A stretch of DNA of 64,000 nucleotides from Cognatilysobacter terrigena (GCF_004361065.1 NZ_SELT01000011.1:34097-98096), one strand, 5' to 3'. Positions 47,069 to 56,554 are shown, counted from the first letter of the stretch. The notes: generated by a model from the sequence alone, not told the origin. Numbers and translations are program-made.

Positions 47069-47991
47069 TTGGGTTCGAATTCCTTCGGACGTTCGCGGCC
47101 GAGCAGATAGCTGGTCGGGCCGCTGTCGAGTCGGTCGGTGACCTGGCGCAGGTCGCGCACGAGCGAGCGCAATTCGGTCAACGTCGGGCCGACCTGGCCG
47201 AGCCCGTCGTTGGCGAACGAATGGATCGCCGCGCGGTTCTCGTTGACGATGCCGTTCGCGCCTTCGGCCGCCGACTGCAGCTTGTCGAGCGTGCCGTCGA
47301 GCTTGGCGACGAGGCCGGGCAACTTGTTCGCGAGATCGCGGTCGACGTCGTTCACCACGCCGTGCGCCTGCACCAGCGTCGCGTTGAGTTCGGCGCTCGA
47401 CGCCTTCGCGTTCGCGATGATCGCGCGCATGTCCTCGCGCTGCGAGGCGATGGAGTTCGTCAGCGCATCGATGTTGTTGAGCGTGTTCGACACGTGCTGG
47501 ATGTTCTTCTCGCTCAGCACCTGGTCGAGGCGCGCGACGAGCCGGTTCGCCGTGTCGGCGATGTTCTGCAGCGCGCTCGACTCGGTGAGGATGAGGGGCT
47601 TGTCGCGATGGTCGACGCTCACCAGCAGCGGCGCCTTCGGGCTGCCGCCCGTGAGCTGGATGAACGGCGGGCCGGTGATGCCGCTTTGCGACATCTTGGC
47701 GCGCGTGTCGGTCTTGATCGGCGTGTCGGCCTGGATGCGCAGCGTCGCGAGCACGCGGCGCGGATCTTCCGGTGCGAGGCGGAGGCTCTCGACCGTGCCG
47801 ACCGAAATGCCGTTGTACTGCACCGAGCTGCCCTCGCTGAGGCCGGTGACCGGCTCGTTGAAGACCACCGAATATTCCTGCCAGTCCTTCTCGGACGAGT
47901 ACTTCGCGGCCCACAGCGCGAACAGCAGGAGGACCGCCGTCACGATGATGGTGAAGGCGCCGATGAGGACGTAGTTGGCCTTGGTTTCCAT
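47065..47991 (-). CDS. mlaD: MCE/MlaD-family lipid transport protein
   Basis: A 308-residue protein with one N-terminal membrane segment (YVLIGAFTIIVTAVLLLFALWAA), one MCE domain (~35-120, YSVVFNEPVTGLSEGSSVQYNGISVG and SGITGPPFIQLTGG), and a long helical tail (~150-300) that would form a periplasmic tube or needle. It is longer than E. coli MlaD (about 180 residues) because of that tail. It stands between the ATPase gene (21-bp gap) and the lipoprotein. Confidence 0.92.
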   Translation of the reverse strand: METKANYVLIGAFTIIVTAVLLLFALWAAKYSSEKDWQEYSVVFNEPVTGLSEGSSVQYNGISVGTVESLRLAPEDPRRVLATLRIQADTPIKTDTRAKMSQSGITGPPFIQLTGGSPKAPLLVSVDHRDKPLILTESSALQNIADTANRLVARLDQVLSEKNIQHVSNTLNNIDALTNSIASQREDMRAIIANAKASSAELNATLVQAHGVVNDVDRDLANKLPGLVAKLDGTLDKLQSAAEGANGIVNENRAAIHSFANDGLGQVGPTLTELRSLVRDLRQVTDRLDSGPTSYLLGRERPKEFEPK

Positions 47992-48012
47992 GGGCGCGGT
48001 CCTGTCGTGCGG

Positions 48013-48822
48013 TCAGTCGTGGCGGGTGCGGTCGCGACCGGCCTGCGCTGCGCGTGCGCGCGGGCCGTGGAAATACTCCTGCACCCAGGGATGGTCGAGC
48101 TGTTCGATTTCGGTGATCGGCGCCGCGGCGACGACCTTGTGATCGGCGAGCACGGCCACCCTGTCGCAGATAGCGTAAAGCGTGTCCAGATCGTGTGTGA
48201 TGAGGAACACCGTCAGGCCCAGGGCCTGCTGCAGCGTGCGGATCAGGTGGTCGAACGCGGCCGCGCCGATGGGATCGAGGCCGGCGGTCGGCTCGTCGAG
48301 GAAGAGCAGTGGCGGGTCGAGCGCGAGCGCCCGTGCCAGGCCCGCGCGCTTGCGCATGCCGCCGGAGAGCTGCGAGGGCAGCTTGTCGATCGCGTCGGCC
48401 GACAGCCCGGCGAGCTTCACCTTCAGCAGCGAAATCTCGTGGCGGAGCGAGTCGGGCAGGTCGCGGTGATATTCCTTGAGCGGCACCTCGACGTTCTCGC
48501 CCACGGTCAGCGACGAGAACAGTGCGCCGTCCTGGAACAGCACGCCGGTGTTGCGCTCGATCTCGCGTCGCGCGGCGATGTCGGTGGTGCGTGCATCGAC
48601 GCCCAGCACTTCGATCTCGCCTTCGTCCGGCTCGCGCAGGCCGAGGATCGAGCGCATCAGCACCGACTTGCCGGTGCCCGAACCGCCGACCACGCCGAGG
48701 ATTTCGCCCGGCATCACGTCGAGGTCGAGGCCGTCGTGCACCACCTGCTCGCCGAAGCGATTGACCAGGCCGCGCACGCGGATGATGGGCGAGGGCGCGT
48801 CGCGCGCGTCGTCGGTCGCCAT
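48013..48822 (-). CDS. mlaF: MlaF-type ABC transporter ATP-binding protein
   Basis: A 269-residue ATPase with Walker A GGSGTGKS (~46-53), Q-loop LFQDGALFSSLTVGENV, signature LSGGMRKRAGLARAL, Walker B LLFLDEPTAGLDP and switch His in FLITHDLD. These match MlaF, which energises phospholipid transport with MlaE and MlaD. The ATG overlaps the permease stop by one base (TGATG), so the start at 48822 is preferred over the longer open frame. Confidence 0.94.
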   Translation of the reverse strand: MATDDARDAPSPIIRVRGLVNRFGEQVVHDGLDLDVMPGEILGVVGGSGTGKSVLMRSILGLREPDEGEIEVLGVDARTTDIAARREIERNTGVLFQDGALFSSLTVGENVEVPLKEYHRDLPDSLRHEISLLKVKLAGLSADAIDKLPSQLSGGMRKRAGLARALALDPPLLFLDEPTAGLDPIGAAAFDHLIRTLQQALGLTVFLITHDLDTLYAICDRVAVLADHKVVAAAPITEIEQLDHPWVQEYFHGPRARAAQAGRDRTRHD

Positions 48823-49937
48823 CAGACGTCCATCACCATGTACCAGAGAGCGGCGATCGCATCGAGCACGATCACCAGCGAGATCGCCTGCACGACGGCG
48901 GACGTCGTGCGCTCGCCGACGGATTGCGCCGTGCCTTCCACCTGCAGGCCTTCGAGGCAGCCGACCAGCGAGATCACCATCGCGAAGAACGGCGCCTTCG
49001 ACAGGCCCACCCACAGATGCCGCACTTCGATGGTTTCCTGCATGCGCGAAAGATATTGCTGCGGCGGAATGTCGAGGGCGTATGCGCCGACGGTGAGGCC
49101 GCCGAGCAGGCCGGAGATCATCGCGACGAACGTCAGCAGCGGAAGCATCGTCAGCAAGGCGAGCACGCGCGGGATGACCAGCAGGTCGATCGGGTCCATG
49201 CCCAGCGTACGGATCGCATCGATCTCCTCGCGACTCTTCATCGCACCGATCTGCGCGGTGAATGCGCTCGCGGTGCGGCCGGCGAGGATGATGGCGGTCA
49301 GCAGGATCGCGAACTCGCGCAGGAACGAGACGTCGACCAGTTCGACGACGTAGATCTCCGCGCCGAAATCGCGCAGCACGTTCGCGCCGAGGAACGCGAC
49401 CACCGCGCCGACGAGGAACGAGAGCAGCGCGACCAGCGGCGTGGCATCGAGACCGACCTGCTCCATGTGGTGCACCAGCGCGATCGGCCGGAACCGCGAC
49501 GGTTCCTTGATCGTGCGCAGCAGCTTAGCCAGCACTTCGCCGAGGAACGCGACGAGCGCCATGGCCTCCTTCGCGTTGTCGTACATCGCGAAGCCGAGTC
49601 GGCCGATCGCCGCGACGAGGCCGTATTCCTTCTTGCGCTTGGGGCGTTCGTCCGCGACGTCCTCGATGGCGGCGACCAGCGCGCGGTGCTCGTCGCGGAA
49701 GTCGAAGGTGTCGAAGTCGACACCGCAGCGGCGCGACCAGCGCAGCAGTTGCAGCACGCCCAGCGAATCCAGCCGCGCGATGCCGCGGGCATCGACGTGG
49801 GCGAGGCCGCAAGGTGCGGCGGCGAGCGTGTCGCCGATCGACACCGCGTGCTCGAGCGTCCAATGGCCCGCGAGACGAACGGTGCCGGCGCCGGTATCGG
49901 CGTCGAGGGTCGGCGGGGCGGACGTGGAATCGGTCAT
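48822..49937 (-). CDS. mlaE: MlaE-type permease with fused N-terminal STAS domain
   Basis: A 371-residue inner-membrane protein. Residues ~15-95 form a STAS domain (TVRLAGHWTLEHAV, HVDARGIARLDSLGVLQLL), corresponding to MlaB. Residues ~115-371 are the MlaE permease with the coupling region EQVGLDATPLVALLSFLVG, the conserved ILAGRTASAFTAQIGAMKSREEIDAIRTLGMDP and KAPFFAMVISLVGCLEGLQVEGTAQSVGERTTSAVV. The fusion makes a separate mlaB unnecessary. It is first in the four-gene lipid-transport operon and divergent from the ThrE-like gene. Confidence 0.94.
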   Translation of the reverse strand: MTDSTSAPPTLDADTGAGTVRLAGHWTLEHAVSIGDTLAAAPCGLAHVDARGIARLDSLGVLQLLRWSRRCGVDFDTFDFRDEHRALVAAIEDVADERPKRKKEYGLVAAIGRLGFAMYDNAKEAMALVAFLGEVLAKLLRTIKEPSRFRPIALVHHMEQVGLDATPLVALLSFLVGAVVAFLGANVLRDFGAEIYVVELVDVSFLREFAILLTAIILAGRTASAFTAQIGAMKSREEIDAIRTLGMDPIDLLVIPRVLALLTMLPLLTFVAMISGLLGGLTVGAYALDIPPQQYLSRMQETIEVRHLWVGLSKAPFFAMVISLVGCLEGLQVEGTAQSVGERTTSAVVQAISLVIVLDAIAALWYMVMDV

Positions 49938-49994
49938 GTTCGCGGCGGAGCATACCGGCTCGGCCGTGCGTGCAAGGCATGCGATCCTTCACCC

Positions 49995-51239
49995 ATGACC
50001 GCGCCCCTCAGCGAAGCCGCCTACGTCGCGCGAATCGACTTCATGGTCGAGCTCGCGTCGCGCCTGCACCGCTATGGCACCACGGCCGAGCGCTTGGAAG
50101 GCGCGATCACGGCCGTGGCGACGCGGCTGGGTGTGGGCTGCGAGCCGTGGTCGAACCCGACGGGCCTGATCCTCACGTTCACCGATCCGGCCCGCGCCAC
50201 CGGCCTGCGCGACATCACGCGCGTGCTGCGCCTCGCCCCGGGCGACGTCGACCTGCATCGGCTCGTCGAATCCGACCGCATCGCCGAGGAAGTGCTGGAA
50301 GGCCGCCTCGACCTCGCAGATGCGCAGGCGCAACTGCGTGCGCTCGACGCACCGGCACCCCCGGCGGTCCGTCGTGCGGAGATCGTGGCCTTCGGCCTCG
50401 CGGCCGCGGCGGTCGCCGGTCTCCTGCGCCTGCCGTGGCTCGACATCGGCGTCGCCGGCGTGACCGGGCTGTTGATCGGCGTGCTCGATCACCTGGCCGA
50501 GTCGCATCCGCGCGTGCGTGCGGGCTTCGAGGCGCTGTCGGGCATGGTCGCAGCGACCATCGCGGTGCTCGTCGGTTCGTTCATCGGGCCACTCAACCAG
50601 AACACCGTGATCATCGTGTCGCTGATCGTGCTGTTGCCCGGCCTCACGCTGACGAATGCGGTCAACGAACTCACCGGTCAGCAACTCGTTTCCGGTACTG
50701 CGCGCTTCGCGGGCGCATTGACGACGATCCTGAAGCTCGCGATCGGCGTGCTCGTCGCGGTGTACGCGCTCGAACTCATGGGCCTCGATCCCGTCGTGCG
50801 GGGCTCGCGTCCGCAACCGGCGTGGATCGAGTGGGTGTCGCTCGCGATCGCGTCGTTCGCATTCGCCGTGCTGTTCCGCGCGAGCGTTCGCGACTATTTG
50901 CGCGTCATGGGCGCCGCCGCGGCGGGCTACATCATTTCGCGATTCGTCGGCGAGGCCGCGGGCGCGCCGGCCGGCGTGTTCATCGCCGCGCTCACGATCA
51001 CCGCCACCGGCAATGCCTATGCACGCTGGTGGCAGCGCCCGGGCGCGATCATCCGCGTGCCGGGCATCATTACGCTGGTGCCCGGCAGCACCAGCATGCG
51101 CGGGTTGCTCAGCCTGATGCAGAGCCACGACGTCGGCGCAGGGCAGAGTGCGGTGATCGCGGTGACGAATGCGCTCGGTGCGCTCGTCGCGGGGCTGCTG
51201 TTCGGCAACCTGCTGCTGCCGTCGCGCCGCAACCTGTGA
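49995..51239 (+). CDS. ThrE-family threonine/serine exporter-like protein
   Basis: A 414-residue membrane protein. The N-terminal part (~10-245, FMVELASRLHRYGTTAERLEGAITAVATRLG...) matches the ThrE domain (PF06738), and the second half (~260-410, IITLVPGSTSMRGLLSLM and LGALVAGLLFGNLLLP) the ThrE_2/DUF3815 domain. About ten hydrophobic segments are present. Homologues export threonine and serine; the substrate here is unproved. It is convergent with the YkvA-like gene, the stops being one base apart. The start at 49995 is the ATG that gives the conserved N-terminus. Confidence 0.88.
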   Translation: MTAPLSEAAYVARIDFMVELASRLHRYGTTAERLEGAITAVATRLGVGCEPWSNPTGLILTFTDPARATGLRDITRVLRLAPGDVDLHRLVESDRIAEEVLEGRLDLADAQAQLRALDAPAPPAVRRAEIVAFGLAAAAVAGLLRLPWLDIGVAGVTGLLIGVLDHLAESHPRVRAGFEALSGMVAATIAVLVGSFIGPLNQNTVIIVSLIVLLPGLTLTNAVNELTGQQLVSGTARFAGALTTILKLAIGVLVAVYALELMGLDPVVRGSRPQPAWIEWVSLAIASFAFAVLFRASVRDYLRVMGAAAAGYIISRFVGEAAGAPAGVFIAALTITATGNAYARWWQRPGAIIRVPGIITLVPGSTSMRGLLSLMQSHDVGAGQSAVIAVTNALGALVAGLLFGNLLLPSRRNL

Positions 51240-51240
51240 C

Positions 51241-51636
51241 TCAGGCGCGGCGGGCACTCCACAGCCCGTAGCCCCACCACGCGAGCAGTGCGATCACGAC
51301 GACCCAGATCGCCACGATCACCGCGGCCATGCCGCGACTGGTCGGTCGCGTCGCCGCCACCGCGGCGCGTGCGTGCGCATCGGCTTTGACGTCGGCCGGC
51401 GTCCAGCGCATCACCAGCGCGATGCCGAGCGGCACGATGATCACGTCGTCGAGGTAGCCCAGCACCGGAATGAAATCCGGGATCAAGTCGATCGGGCTCA
51501 GCGCATAGGCCGCGACGGCGAGCGCGGCCAGACGAACGGCCCAGGGCGTGCGCGGATCGCGCGCCGCGAAGTACACGACGAGCGTCTGTTGCTTGAGGCT
51601 GCGGGCCCAGCCGCGCAGGTGCGTCGTCCACGACAT
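51241..51636 (-). CDS. YkvA/DUF1232-family membrane protein
   Basis: A 131-residue protein with the signature [22 protein letters not shown] (~47-68), a family hallmark, and a C-terminal membrane segment ([21 protein letters not shown]). The function of the family is unknown. It stands alone between ThrE-like and H-NS-like genes, and its stop is one base from that of the exporter. Confidence 0.87.
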   Translation of the reverse strand: MSWTTHLRGWARSLKQQTLVVYFAARDPRTPWAVRLAALAVAAYALSPIDLIPDFIPVLGYLDDVIIVPLGIALVMRWTPADVKADAHARAAVAATRPTSRGMAAVIVAIWVVVIALLAWWGYGLWSARRA

Positions 51637-51671
51637 GCGGCAAGCCTCGCGGCGAGGGAGTGACGGGGCCG

Positions 51672-51703
51672 AAAACGACGACGCCGGCGCAAGGCCGGCG
51701 TCG
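51672..51703 (-). terminator. Terminator of the H-NS-like gene
   Basis: CGACGCCGGC (51679-51688) pairs with GCCGGCGTCG (51694-51703). On the minus strand the stem is followed by TCGTTTTC. It lies 18 bp beyond the stop codon at 51722. Confidence 0.75.
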
Positions 51704-51721
51704 ATGCGATCCGCGGTGCGA

Positions 51722-52114
51722 TCAGCGGATCAGGAAGCTGTCGAGCGCGTGGCCCTTGCTCGTATACGCCTGCAACCAGCGGGGCTGCTTGCCGCGACCA
51801 CTCCAGGTCTCGTTCGCGTTGTCCGGGTTGCGGTACTTCGGCGCGACCTTGGTGCCGGCGAACTTCGACGGGCCGCGCTTGGCGCGCGTGCGCTTGGCGG
51901 GTGCGGCGTCCGAGTTCGCGGACGACGACGTCGACGCGCCACGCGCACCGAACAGTTCGCCGATCGAATAGCCCTCGGCGCGGGCGAGCTGCTCGAGGCG
52001 CTTGCGAACGTCCGCAATCGGCTTGCGCTTCTTCAGCACCGCGCGACGCTTGTTCGCCTGGGCGATGAGCGATTCGAGCTCCTTCGCCGACATGCTGTTG
52101 AGATCCAGGGCCAT
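51722..52114 (-). CDS. H-NS-family nucleoid-associated protein
   Basis: A 130-residue DNA-binding protein. The N-terminal coiled-coil oligomerisation region is [25 protein letters not shown]. The C-terminal H-NS domain has [23 protein letters not shown], containing the AT-hook-like GRGKQP motif (BvH/MvaT-related H-NS of beta- and gammaproteobacteria). The linker is basic ([12 protein letters not shown]). GGAGG four bases before the ATG at 52114 settles the start. Such proteins silence AT-rich acquired DNA; whether it acts on the O-antigen locus is unknown. Confidence 0.93.
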   Translation of the reverse strand: MALDLNSMSAKELESLIAQANKRRAVLKKRKPIADVRKRLEQLARAEGYSIGELFGARGASTSSSANSDAAPAKRTRAKRGPSKFAGTKVAPKYRNPDNANETWSGRGKQPRWLQAYTSKGHALDSFLIR

Positions 52115-52130
52115 GCTGCCTCCGACCAAT

Positions 52131-52170
52131 ACCGAAAAGAAAATGGGCCGCCCGATCGCGGACGGCCCAT
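52131..52170 (-). terminator. Terminator of proS
   Basis: ATGGGCCG (52143-52150) pairs with CGGCCCAT (52163-52170), with one mismatch further in. On the minus strand it is followed by TTTTCTTTTC. It lies 40 bp beyond the proS stop. Confidence 0.82.
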
Positions 52171-52210
52171 CGTAACCAGCGAAGCTAATCGCGTAAATGC
52201 GCGGAGATAA

Positions 52211-53926
52211 TCAGCCCGCGATGACGCGCGCGATCGCGGCGTCGCGATCGAGCTGTTCGGCCTCGCTCGCGCGGCGATGGCGGTATTCGTACGTGCCCGC
52301 CTGCAGGCCGCGCTCGGACACCACGATGCGGTGCGGGATACCGATCAGCTCGATGTCCGCGAACATCGCGCCCGGGCGCAGGCCGCGGTCGTCGAGCACG
52401 GCGTCGATGCCCTTGGCCTGCAGGTCGCGATACAGCGCCTGCGCCGCTTCATTCACCGACTCGACGTTCTTCGGGTTGATCACGCAGACGGCGACCTGCC
52501 ACGGCGCGATCGAGTCCGGCCAGATGATCCCGTTCGCGTCGTGGTTCTGCTCGATCGCCGCGGCGACGATGCGCGACACGCCGATGCCGTAGCAGCCCAT
52601 CGTCGGCGTCATCGCCCTGCCGGTTTCGTCGAGCACCGTGAGCTTCATCGCCTCGGCGTACTTGCGGCCGAGCTGGAATACATGGCCGACCTCGATGCCG
52701 CGCGCGATGCCGAGCGTGCCCGCGCCGTCCGGCGACGCATCGCCTTCCACGACGTTGCGGATGTCGGCGACGAGGCTCGGTTCCGGCAGGTCGCGGCCCC
52801 AGTTCACGCCGGCGATGTGGAAGCCGTCCGCGTTCGCACCGACGACGAAGTCGGCCATGGCGGCGACGTCGCGGTCGGCGACGACGAAGATGTCCTTGGC
52901 CGGCGCGATCGGGCCGAGGAAGCCCGGCGACGCGTTGAGGTGTTCGCGGATCTCGTCCTCGGTGGCGAGGCGGTACTCCGTCATGCCTGGCAGCTTGGCG
53001 AGCTTGATCTCGTTGACGACGTGATCGCCACGCACCAGCGCGAGCACGAAGCGCGGGTTGTTCTCGGGATCGACGCCCATCGCGGCGACCGACTTCACCG
53101 TGCGCGACAGCGGAATGCCCATCAGCGCGGCGACGTCCTCGCACGTCTTCTGCGTCGGCGTGTCGATGCGGCGCATGGTTTCGGTGGCTGCCGCGCGCGG
53201 CGCCGGCGCGGCGGCTTCGGCGCGCTCGACGTTCGCGGCGTACTCGGAGCCCGTGGAGAACGCGAGCGCGTCCTCGCCCGAATCGGCGAGCACGTGGAAC
53301 TCGTGCGACATCGCGCCGCCGATCGCGCCGGTGTCGGCGACGACCGCGCGGAACTTCAACCCCAGTCGCGTGAAGATGCGGCCGTAGGTGTCGTACATGT
53401 TCTGGTATTCGCACGTCAGATCGTCGTCGTTCGCGTGGAACGAGTACGCGTCCTTCATCAGGAACTCGCGCGCGCGCATCGCGCCGAAGCGCGGGCGGAT
53501 CTCGTCGCGGAACTTGGTCTGGATCTGGAAGAAGTTGACCGGCAGCTGCTTGTACGACGACAGCTCCTGGCGCGCGAAGTCGGTGATGACTTCCTCGTGC
53601 GTCGGGCCGTAGCAGTACCAAGCGTCCTTGCGGTCCTTGATCTTGAGCAGCTGGCCGCCGAACTTCTCCCAGCGCCCGGTCTCCTCCCACAGCTCGCGCG
53701 GCTGGATCGACGGCATCAGCACTTCGATCGCACCGGCGTTCGTCATTTCGTCGCGGACGATGCGCTCGACCTTGCGCAGTACGCGCAGGCCCAGCGGCGA
53801 CCACGTGTACACGCCGGCGGCGAGCTTGCGCAGCATGCCCGCGCGCAGCATCAGCTGATGGCTGACGACTTCCGCGTCGGCGGGCGTTTCCTTGGTGGTG
53901 TGGAGATGGAACTGCGACAGGCGCAT
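52211..53926 (-). CDS. proS: Prolyl-tRNA synthetase
   Basis: A 571-residue bacterial-type class II synthetase (E. coli 572). It begins [31 protein letters not shown], has motif 2 in the [31 protein letters not shown] region, the editing insertion (~225-405), motif 3 in [17 protein letters not shown] and a C-terminal anticodon-binding domain. The start at 53926 gives the conserved MRLSQF; an upstream in-frame ATG is not supported. Confidence 0.97.
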   Translation of the reverse strand: MRLSQFHLHTTKETPADAEVVSHQLMLRAGMLRKLAAGVYTWSPLGLRVLRKVERIVRDEMTNAGAIEVLMPSIQPRELWEETGRWEKFGGQLLKIKDRKDAWYCYGPTHEEVITDFARQELSSYKQLPVNFFQIQTKFRDEIRPRFGAMRAREFLMKDAYSFHANDDDLTCEYQNMYDTYGRIFTRLGLKFRAVVADTGAIGGAMSHEFHVLADSGEDALAFSTGSEYAANVERAEAAAPAPRAAATETMRRIDTPTQKTCEDVAALMGIPLSRTVKSVAAMGVDPENNPRFVLALVRGDHVVNEIKLAKLPGMTEYRLATEDEIREHLNASPGFLGPIAPAKDIFVVADRDVAAMADFVVGANADGFHIAGVNWGRDLPEPSLVADIRNVVEGDASPDGAGTLGIARGIEVGHVFQLGRKYAEAMKLTVLDETGRAMTPTMGCYGIGVSRIVAAAIEQNHDANGIIWPDSIAPWQVAVCVINPKNVESVNEAAQALYRDLQAKGIDAVLDDRGLRPGAMFADIELIGIPHRIVVSERGLQAGTYEYRHRRASEAEQLDRDAAIARVIAG

Positions 53927-54026
53927 CGGCGGCTTTTCGAACGCGGAAAAACGGCATTCTGCCACGCGATGCGCGGCGCCCGGTCCGATGCGATGTCGGG
54001 CGCGCCGCGCTCGCAGCGCGCGCGGA

Positions 54027-54440
54027 TCAGCCCTGCTTGGTCGTGGCCGCGTTCGCGGTCGTCGGACCGGCGCAGTACAGCTCGACCTGGCCCTCGGCCA
54101 CCTTCAGGCGCGCCGCTCGCTCGGCTGCCGTGAGTTCGCGGTCGGCCTTGCCGTCCTTGTCGTCGTCGACGCCGACCTTGCCGGTGCCCTGCAGCAGCGT
54201 CAGGTTGCTGCGGGCGTTCGTGCAGTCGGCATTCGCGACGGCCTTCGGCGCGGCCGGCGTGGTGACGCCGTGGTTGCCGAACTCGCGCGGCTTCATCTTC
54301 TGGCCGGCGGGCGGCGCGTCCGAATAATGGGTCACGCCCTTCGCGTCCTTCCAGGTATAGACCTGGGCGGCAACGACGGGCAGAGCCGCCAGCAGGGCGA
54401 GCGGCAGGACGAGGCGGGCGAGGGTCGAGGGCCGGCGCAT
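54027..54440 (-). CDS. DUF4124-domain secreted protein
   Basis: A 137-residue exported protein with a signal peptide ([17 protein letters not shown], ~10-26) and the DUF4124 signature [22 protein letters not shown] short acidic linker (DDDKDGKAD) and a helical tail with a single Cys follow. The family is common and uncharacterised in gammaproteobacteria. It lies 100 bp upstream of proS on the same strand and is divergent from pssA. The start at 54440 is chosen for the signal peptide. Confidence 0.87.
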   Translation of the reverse strand: MRRPSTLARLVLPLALLAALPVVAAQVYTWKDAKGVTHYSDAPPAGQKMKPREFGNHGVTTPAAPKAVANADCTNARSNLTLLQGTGKVGVDDDKDGKADRELTAAERAARLKVAEGQVELYCAGPTTANAATTKQG

Positions 54441-54522
54441 GTCGGCAGTCCAATGGAAGACGGGGGATCCCGTCCCGATTCGACCACCGCCGGGGCGACG
54501 GGGCAAGCGATACACTGAACAA

Positions 54523-55299
54523 ATGGAATCCATGTCTCCGGGTGCCAAGGCCCGACCGCGCGCCCGCGGCATCTACCTGCTGCCGAACCTGTTCACGACG
54601 GGCGGCATGTTCGCTGGCTTCTTCGCCATCATCTCGGCCGCCCAAGGCCGCTTCCCGGACGCCTGCGTGGCCGTCTTCGTGGCGGCGATCCTGGACGGGC
54701 TGGACGGCCGCGTCGCCCGCCTGACCAACACCCAGAGCGAGTTCGGGGTGCAGTACGACTCGCTGGCGGACCTGATCAGCTTCGGCCTGGCGCCGTCGCT
54801 GGTCATGTACCACTGGGCGCTCTCGACGCTCCGGCTGGACGGCGCGACCCCCGGCAAGATCGGCTGGATCGTGGCCTTCCTCTACGCCGCCTGCGCCGCG
54901 CTGCGGCTGGCGCGCTTCAACGCGCAGGTGGGGCAAGTCGACAAGCGCTGGTTCATCGGGCTCGCGAGCCCGGCGGCGGCGGGGCTGGTGGTCAGCTTCG
55001 TGTGGACCTGCGTCGAGTTCCAGTTCAGCGGGCGCGACCTGCGCTATCCGGCACTCGGCGTGACGATCGCGGCCGCGCTGCTGATGGTCAGCCGCATGCG
55101 CTACTTCAGCTTCAAGGGTGGCGGTCCGCGCAACGATCGCGTGCCGTTCCTCGCGATCATCGTGGTCGTCGCGGTGCTCGTGGCCGTCGCCATCGACCCG
55201 CCGATCGTGCTGTTCGCGGTGTTCGCGCTTTACGCGTTGTCCGGCCCGGCCTACTGGACGTGGCGACGCATGCGTCGACCGGCGGAGGTCGCGGCGTGA
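54523..55299 (+). CDS. pssA: CDP-diacylglycerol-serine O-phosphatidyltransferase
   Basis: A 258-residue inner-membrane enzyme making phosphatidylserine, the precursor of phosphatidylethanolamine. The CDP-alcohol transferase motif DGxxAR(x8)G(x3)D(x3)D is visible in DGLDGRVARLTNTQSEFG followed by VQYDSLAD. About seven membrane segments follow (e.g. FLAIIVVVAVLVAVAI). A -10-like TACACT at 54511-54516 would start transcription at or next to the ATG, so a leaderless message is possible; ATG 54532 is an alternative start. The next gene overlaps its stop (GTGA). Confidence 0.94.
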   Translation: MESMSPGAKARPRARGIYLLPNLFTTGGMFAGFFAIISAAQGRFPDACVAVFVAAILDGLDGRVARLTNTQSEFGVQYDSLADLISFGLAPSLVMYHWALSTLRLDGATPGKIGWIVAFLYAACAALRLARFNAQVGQVDKRWFIGLASPAAAGLVVSFVWTCVEFQFSGRDLRYPALGVTIAAALLMVSRMRYFSFKGGGPRNDRVPFLAIIVVVAVLVAVAIDPPIVLFAVFALYALSGPAYWTWRRMRRPAEVAA

Positions 55300-55580
55300 G
55301 CCTGCCCTGGAGCGCCCAGCAGATCGAATGGCTGCAGGCGATGGGGCTCGAGGTGTTGCAGCGCCCGGGGCAGGGCGCGCTGCCGGGCGACACGACGAGC
55401 GTCGCGTCGTCACAGAGCGCAACGCGCGAAGGGGATGTGCCCGCCGGGCTCGCCCGCGCCGCTCGTGGTGTCGATCTTGGGGCGTTGCTCGCGGCCTACG
55501 GCACGCCGCGCGACGTCGCCTCGCGTCGTGCGTTCTGGCGCGCGCTGCGCGCTGCACGCAAGGCGGCGCGTCACGCATGA
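55296..55580 (+). CDS. Candidate DNA polymerase III psi subunit (short HolD-like protein)
   Basis: A 94-residue protein with GTG start in the pssA stop (GTGA) and an ATGA overlap with rimI at its end. The N-terminal AQQIEWLQAMGLEVLQRPG...LPGD resembles the HolD N-terminus of E. coli (QLQQLGITQWSLRRPG), and SRRAFWRALRAA resembles its C-terminal helix (TARAALWQQI). HolD lies directly before rimI in E. coli too, and holC, its chi partner, is at 59633 here. The middle of HolD is much shorter in this protein. The assignment rests on short matches and gene order; it could also be an unrelated small protein. Confidence 0.6.
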   Translation: MSLPWSAQQIEWLQAMGLEVLQRPGQGALPGDTTSVASSQSATREGDVPAGLARAARGVDLGALLAAYGTPRDVASRRAFWRALRAARKAARHA

Positions 55581-56059
55581 GCGCGCAGCCGTCCGCGAGC
55601 GGTCGTCCGGCCTCGCTGCGGCCGATGCGCGAGGCGGATGTCGACGCCGTGTACTCGGTCGAACGTCGCGCCTACGAATTCCCGTGGACGGCCGGCATCT
55701 TTCGCGACTGCCTGCGCGCGGACTACCTCGCCTGGGTGCTCGACATCGACGGCGTGATCGCCGGCTACTTCCTGCTCAGCCTCGCCGCCGGCGAAGCGCA
55801 TGTGCTGAACATCTGCGTCGCACCCGAGTTCCAGGGCCACGGCCACGGTCGACGCCTGTTGCGATCGCTGGTGCAGCTCGCGCGCTCGCGCGGCGCACAA
55901 CGCATTTTCCTCGAAGTGCGTCCGTCGAACCGCCACGCGATCGTGCTGTACGACCAGGAAGGCTTCAACGAAATCGGCCGTCGACCGCGCTACTACCCGG
56001 CGAAGGACGGCCGCGAGGACGCGATTGTGATGGCGATGGAACTGGTGTTGCCGGAATGA
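55577..56059 (+). CDS. rimI: Ribosomal protein S18-alanine N-acetyltransferase
   Basis: A 160-residue GNAT enzyme acetylating the N-terminal alanine of ribosomal protein S18. It has VYSVERRAYEFPWT at the N-terminus, acetyl-CoA motif A in NICVAPEFQGHGHGRRLLRSL, and RIFLEVRPSNRHAIVLYDQEGFNEIGRRPRYYP, the RimI-specific C-terminal pattern. Start is the ATG in the ATGA overlap; the longer frame upstream runs through pssA. It ends the pssA-HolD-like-rimI operon. Confidence 0.95.
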   Translation: MSAQPSASGRPASLRPMREADVDAVYSVERRAYEFPWTAGIFRDCLRADYLAWVLDIDGVIAGYFLLSLAAGEAHVLNICVAPEFQGHGHGRRLLRSLVQLARSRGAQRIFLEVRPSNRHAIVLYDQEGFNEIGRRPRYYPAKDGREDAIVMAMELVLPE

Positions 56060-56065
56060 CGCGCG

Positions 56066-56551
56066 TCAACCGGCCGGCCCGACACGCTGGCTGAGCTTCG
56101 CGCGCAACGCAGCGAGATCCGTATCGGCGAAGTCGCGCTTCGGCAGCACGACCATGAGCGCATCGGTTTGCATCAGCACCACATGCTCGGGGCCGTCGTG
56201 CCAGCGGCGCACGTGCGCCCACGGCAGCGTCGACGTCGCGTGCGGGGTCACGACGTGGACGCCGTCCTCGACGACGCTCACGTCGATGGATTCGTGCAGC
56301 GCCCGATGCTGGGCATGCAGGCGCTTGATGCGGGCCGGGATCCACAGGTAGTCGATTCCGAGCTGGATCAGTTCGCCGACGACGACCAGTGCGACGCACA
56401 GAGCGATCCACGGGCGCATGTCGCTCGGCACAACGAACAGGAGTGCGATGCCGATCCCCGCGATGACGAGGTTGATCGTCCGGCGCGTGCGACGGTGGCC
56501 CGAGCGCGTCAGGCGATGCGCGGCGAGAACGTCCTGCGCCGTGACCCGCAT
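56066..56551 (-). CDS. YcxB-like membrane protein
   Basis: A 161-residue protein with two membrane segments (TINLVIAGIGIALLFVVPS and WIALCVALVVVGELIQLGI) followed by a soluble beta-rich YcxB-like C-terminus (VSVVEDGVHVVTPHATSTLPWAHVRRW, VVLMQTDALMVVLPKRDF). Function unknown. It begins three bases after the valS stop and is probably cotranscribed; it converges with rimI. Confidence 0.82.
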   Translation of the reverse strand: MRVTAQDVLAAHRLTRSGHRRTRRTINLVIAGIGIALLFVVPSDMRPWIALCVALVVVGELIQLGIDYLWIPARIKRLHAQHRALHESIDVSVVEDGVHVVTPHATSTLPWAHVRRWHDGPEHVVLMQTDALMVVLPKRDFADTDLAALRAKLSQRVGPAG

Positions 56552-56554
56552 GGT

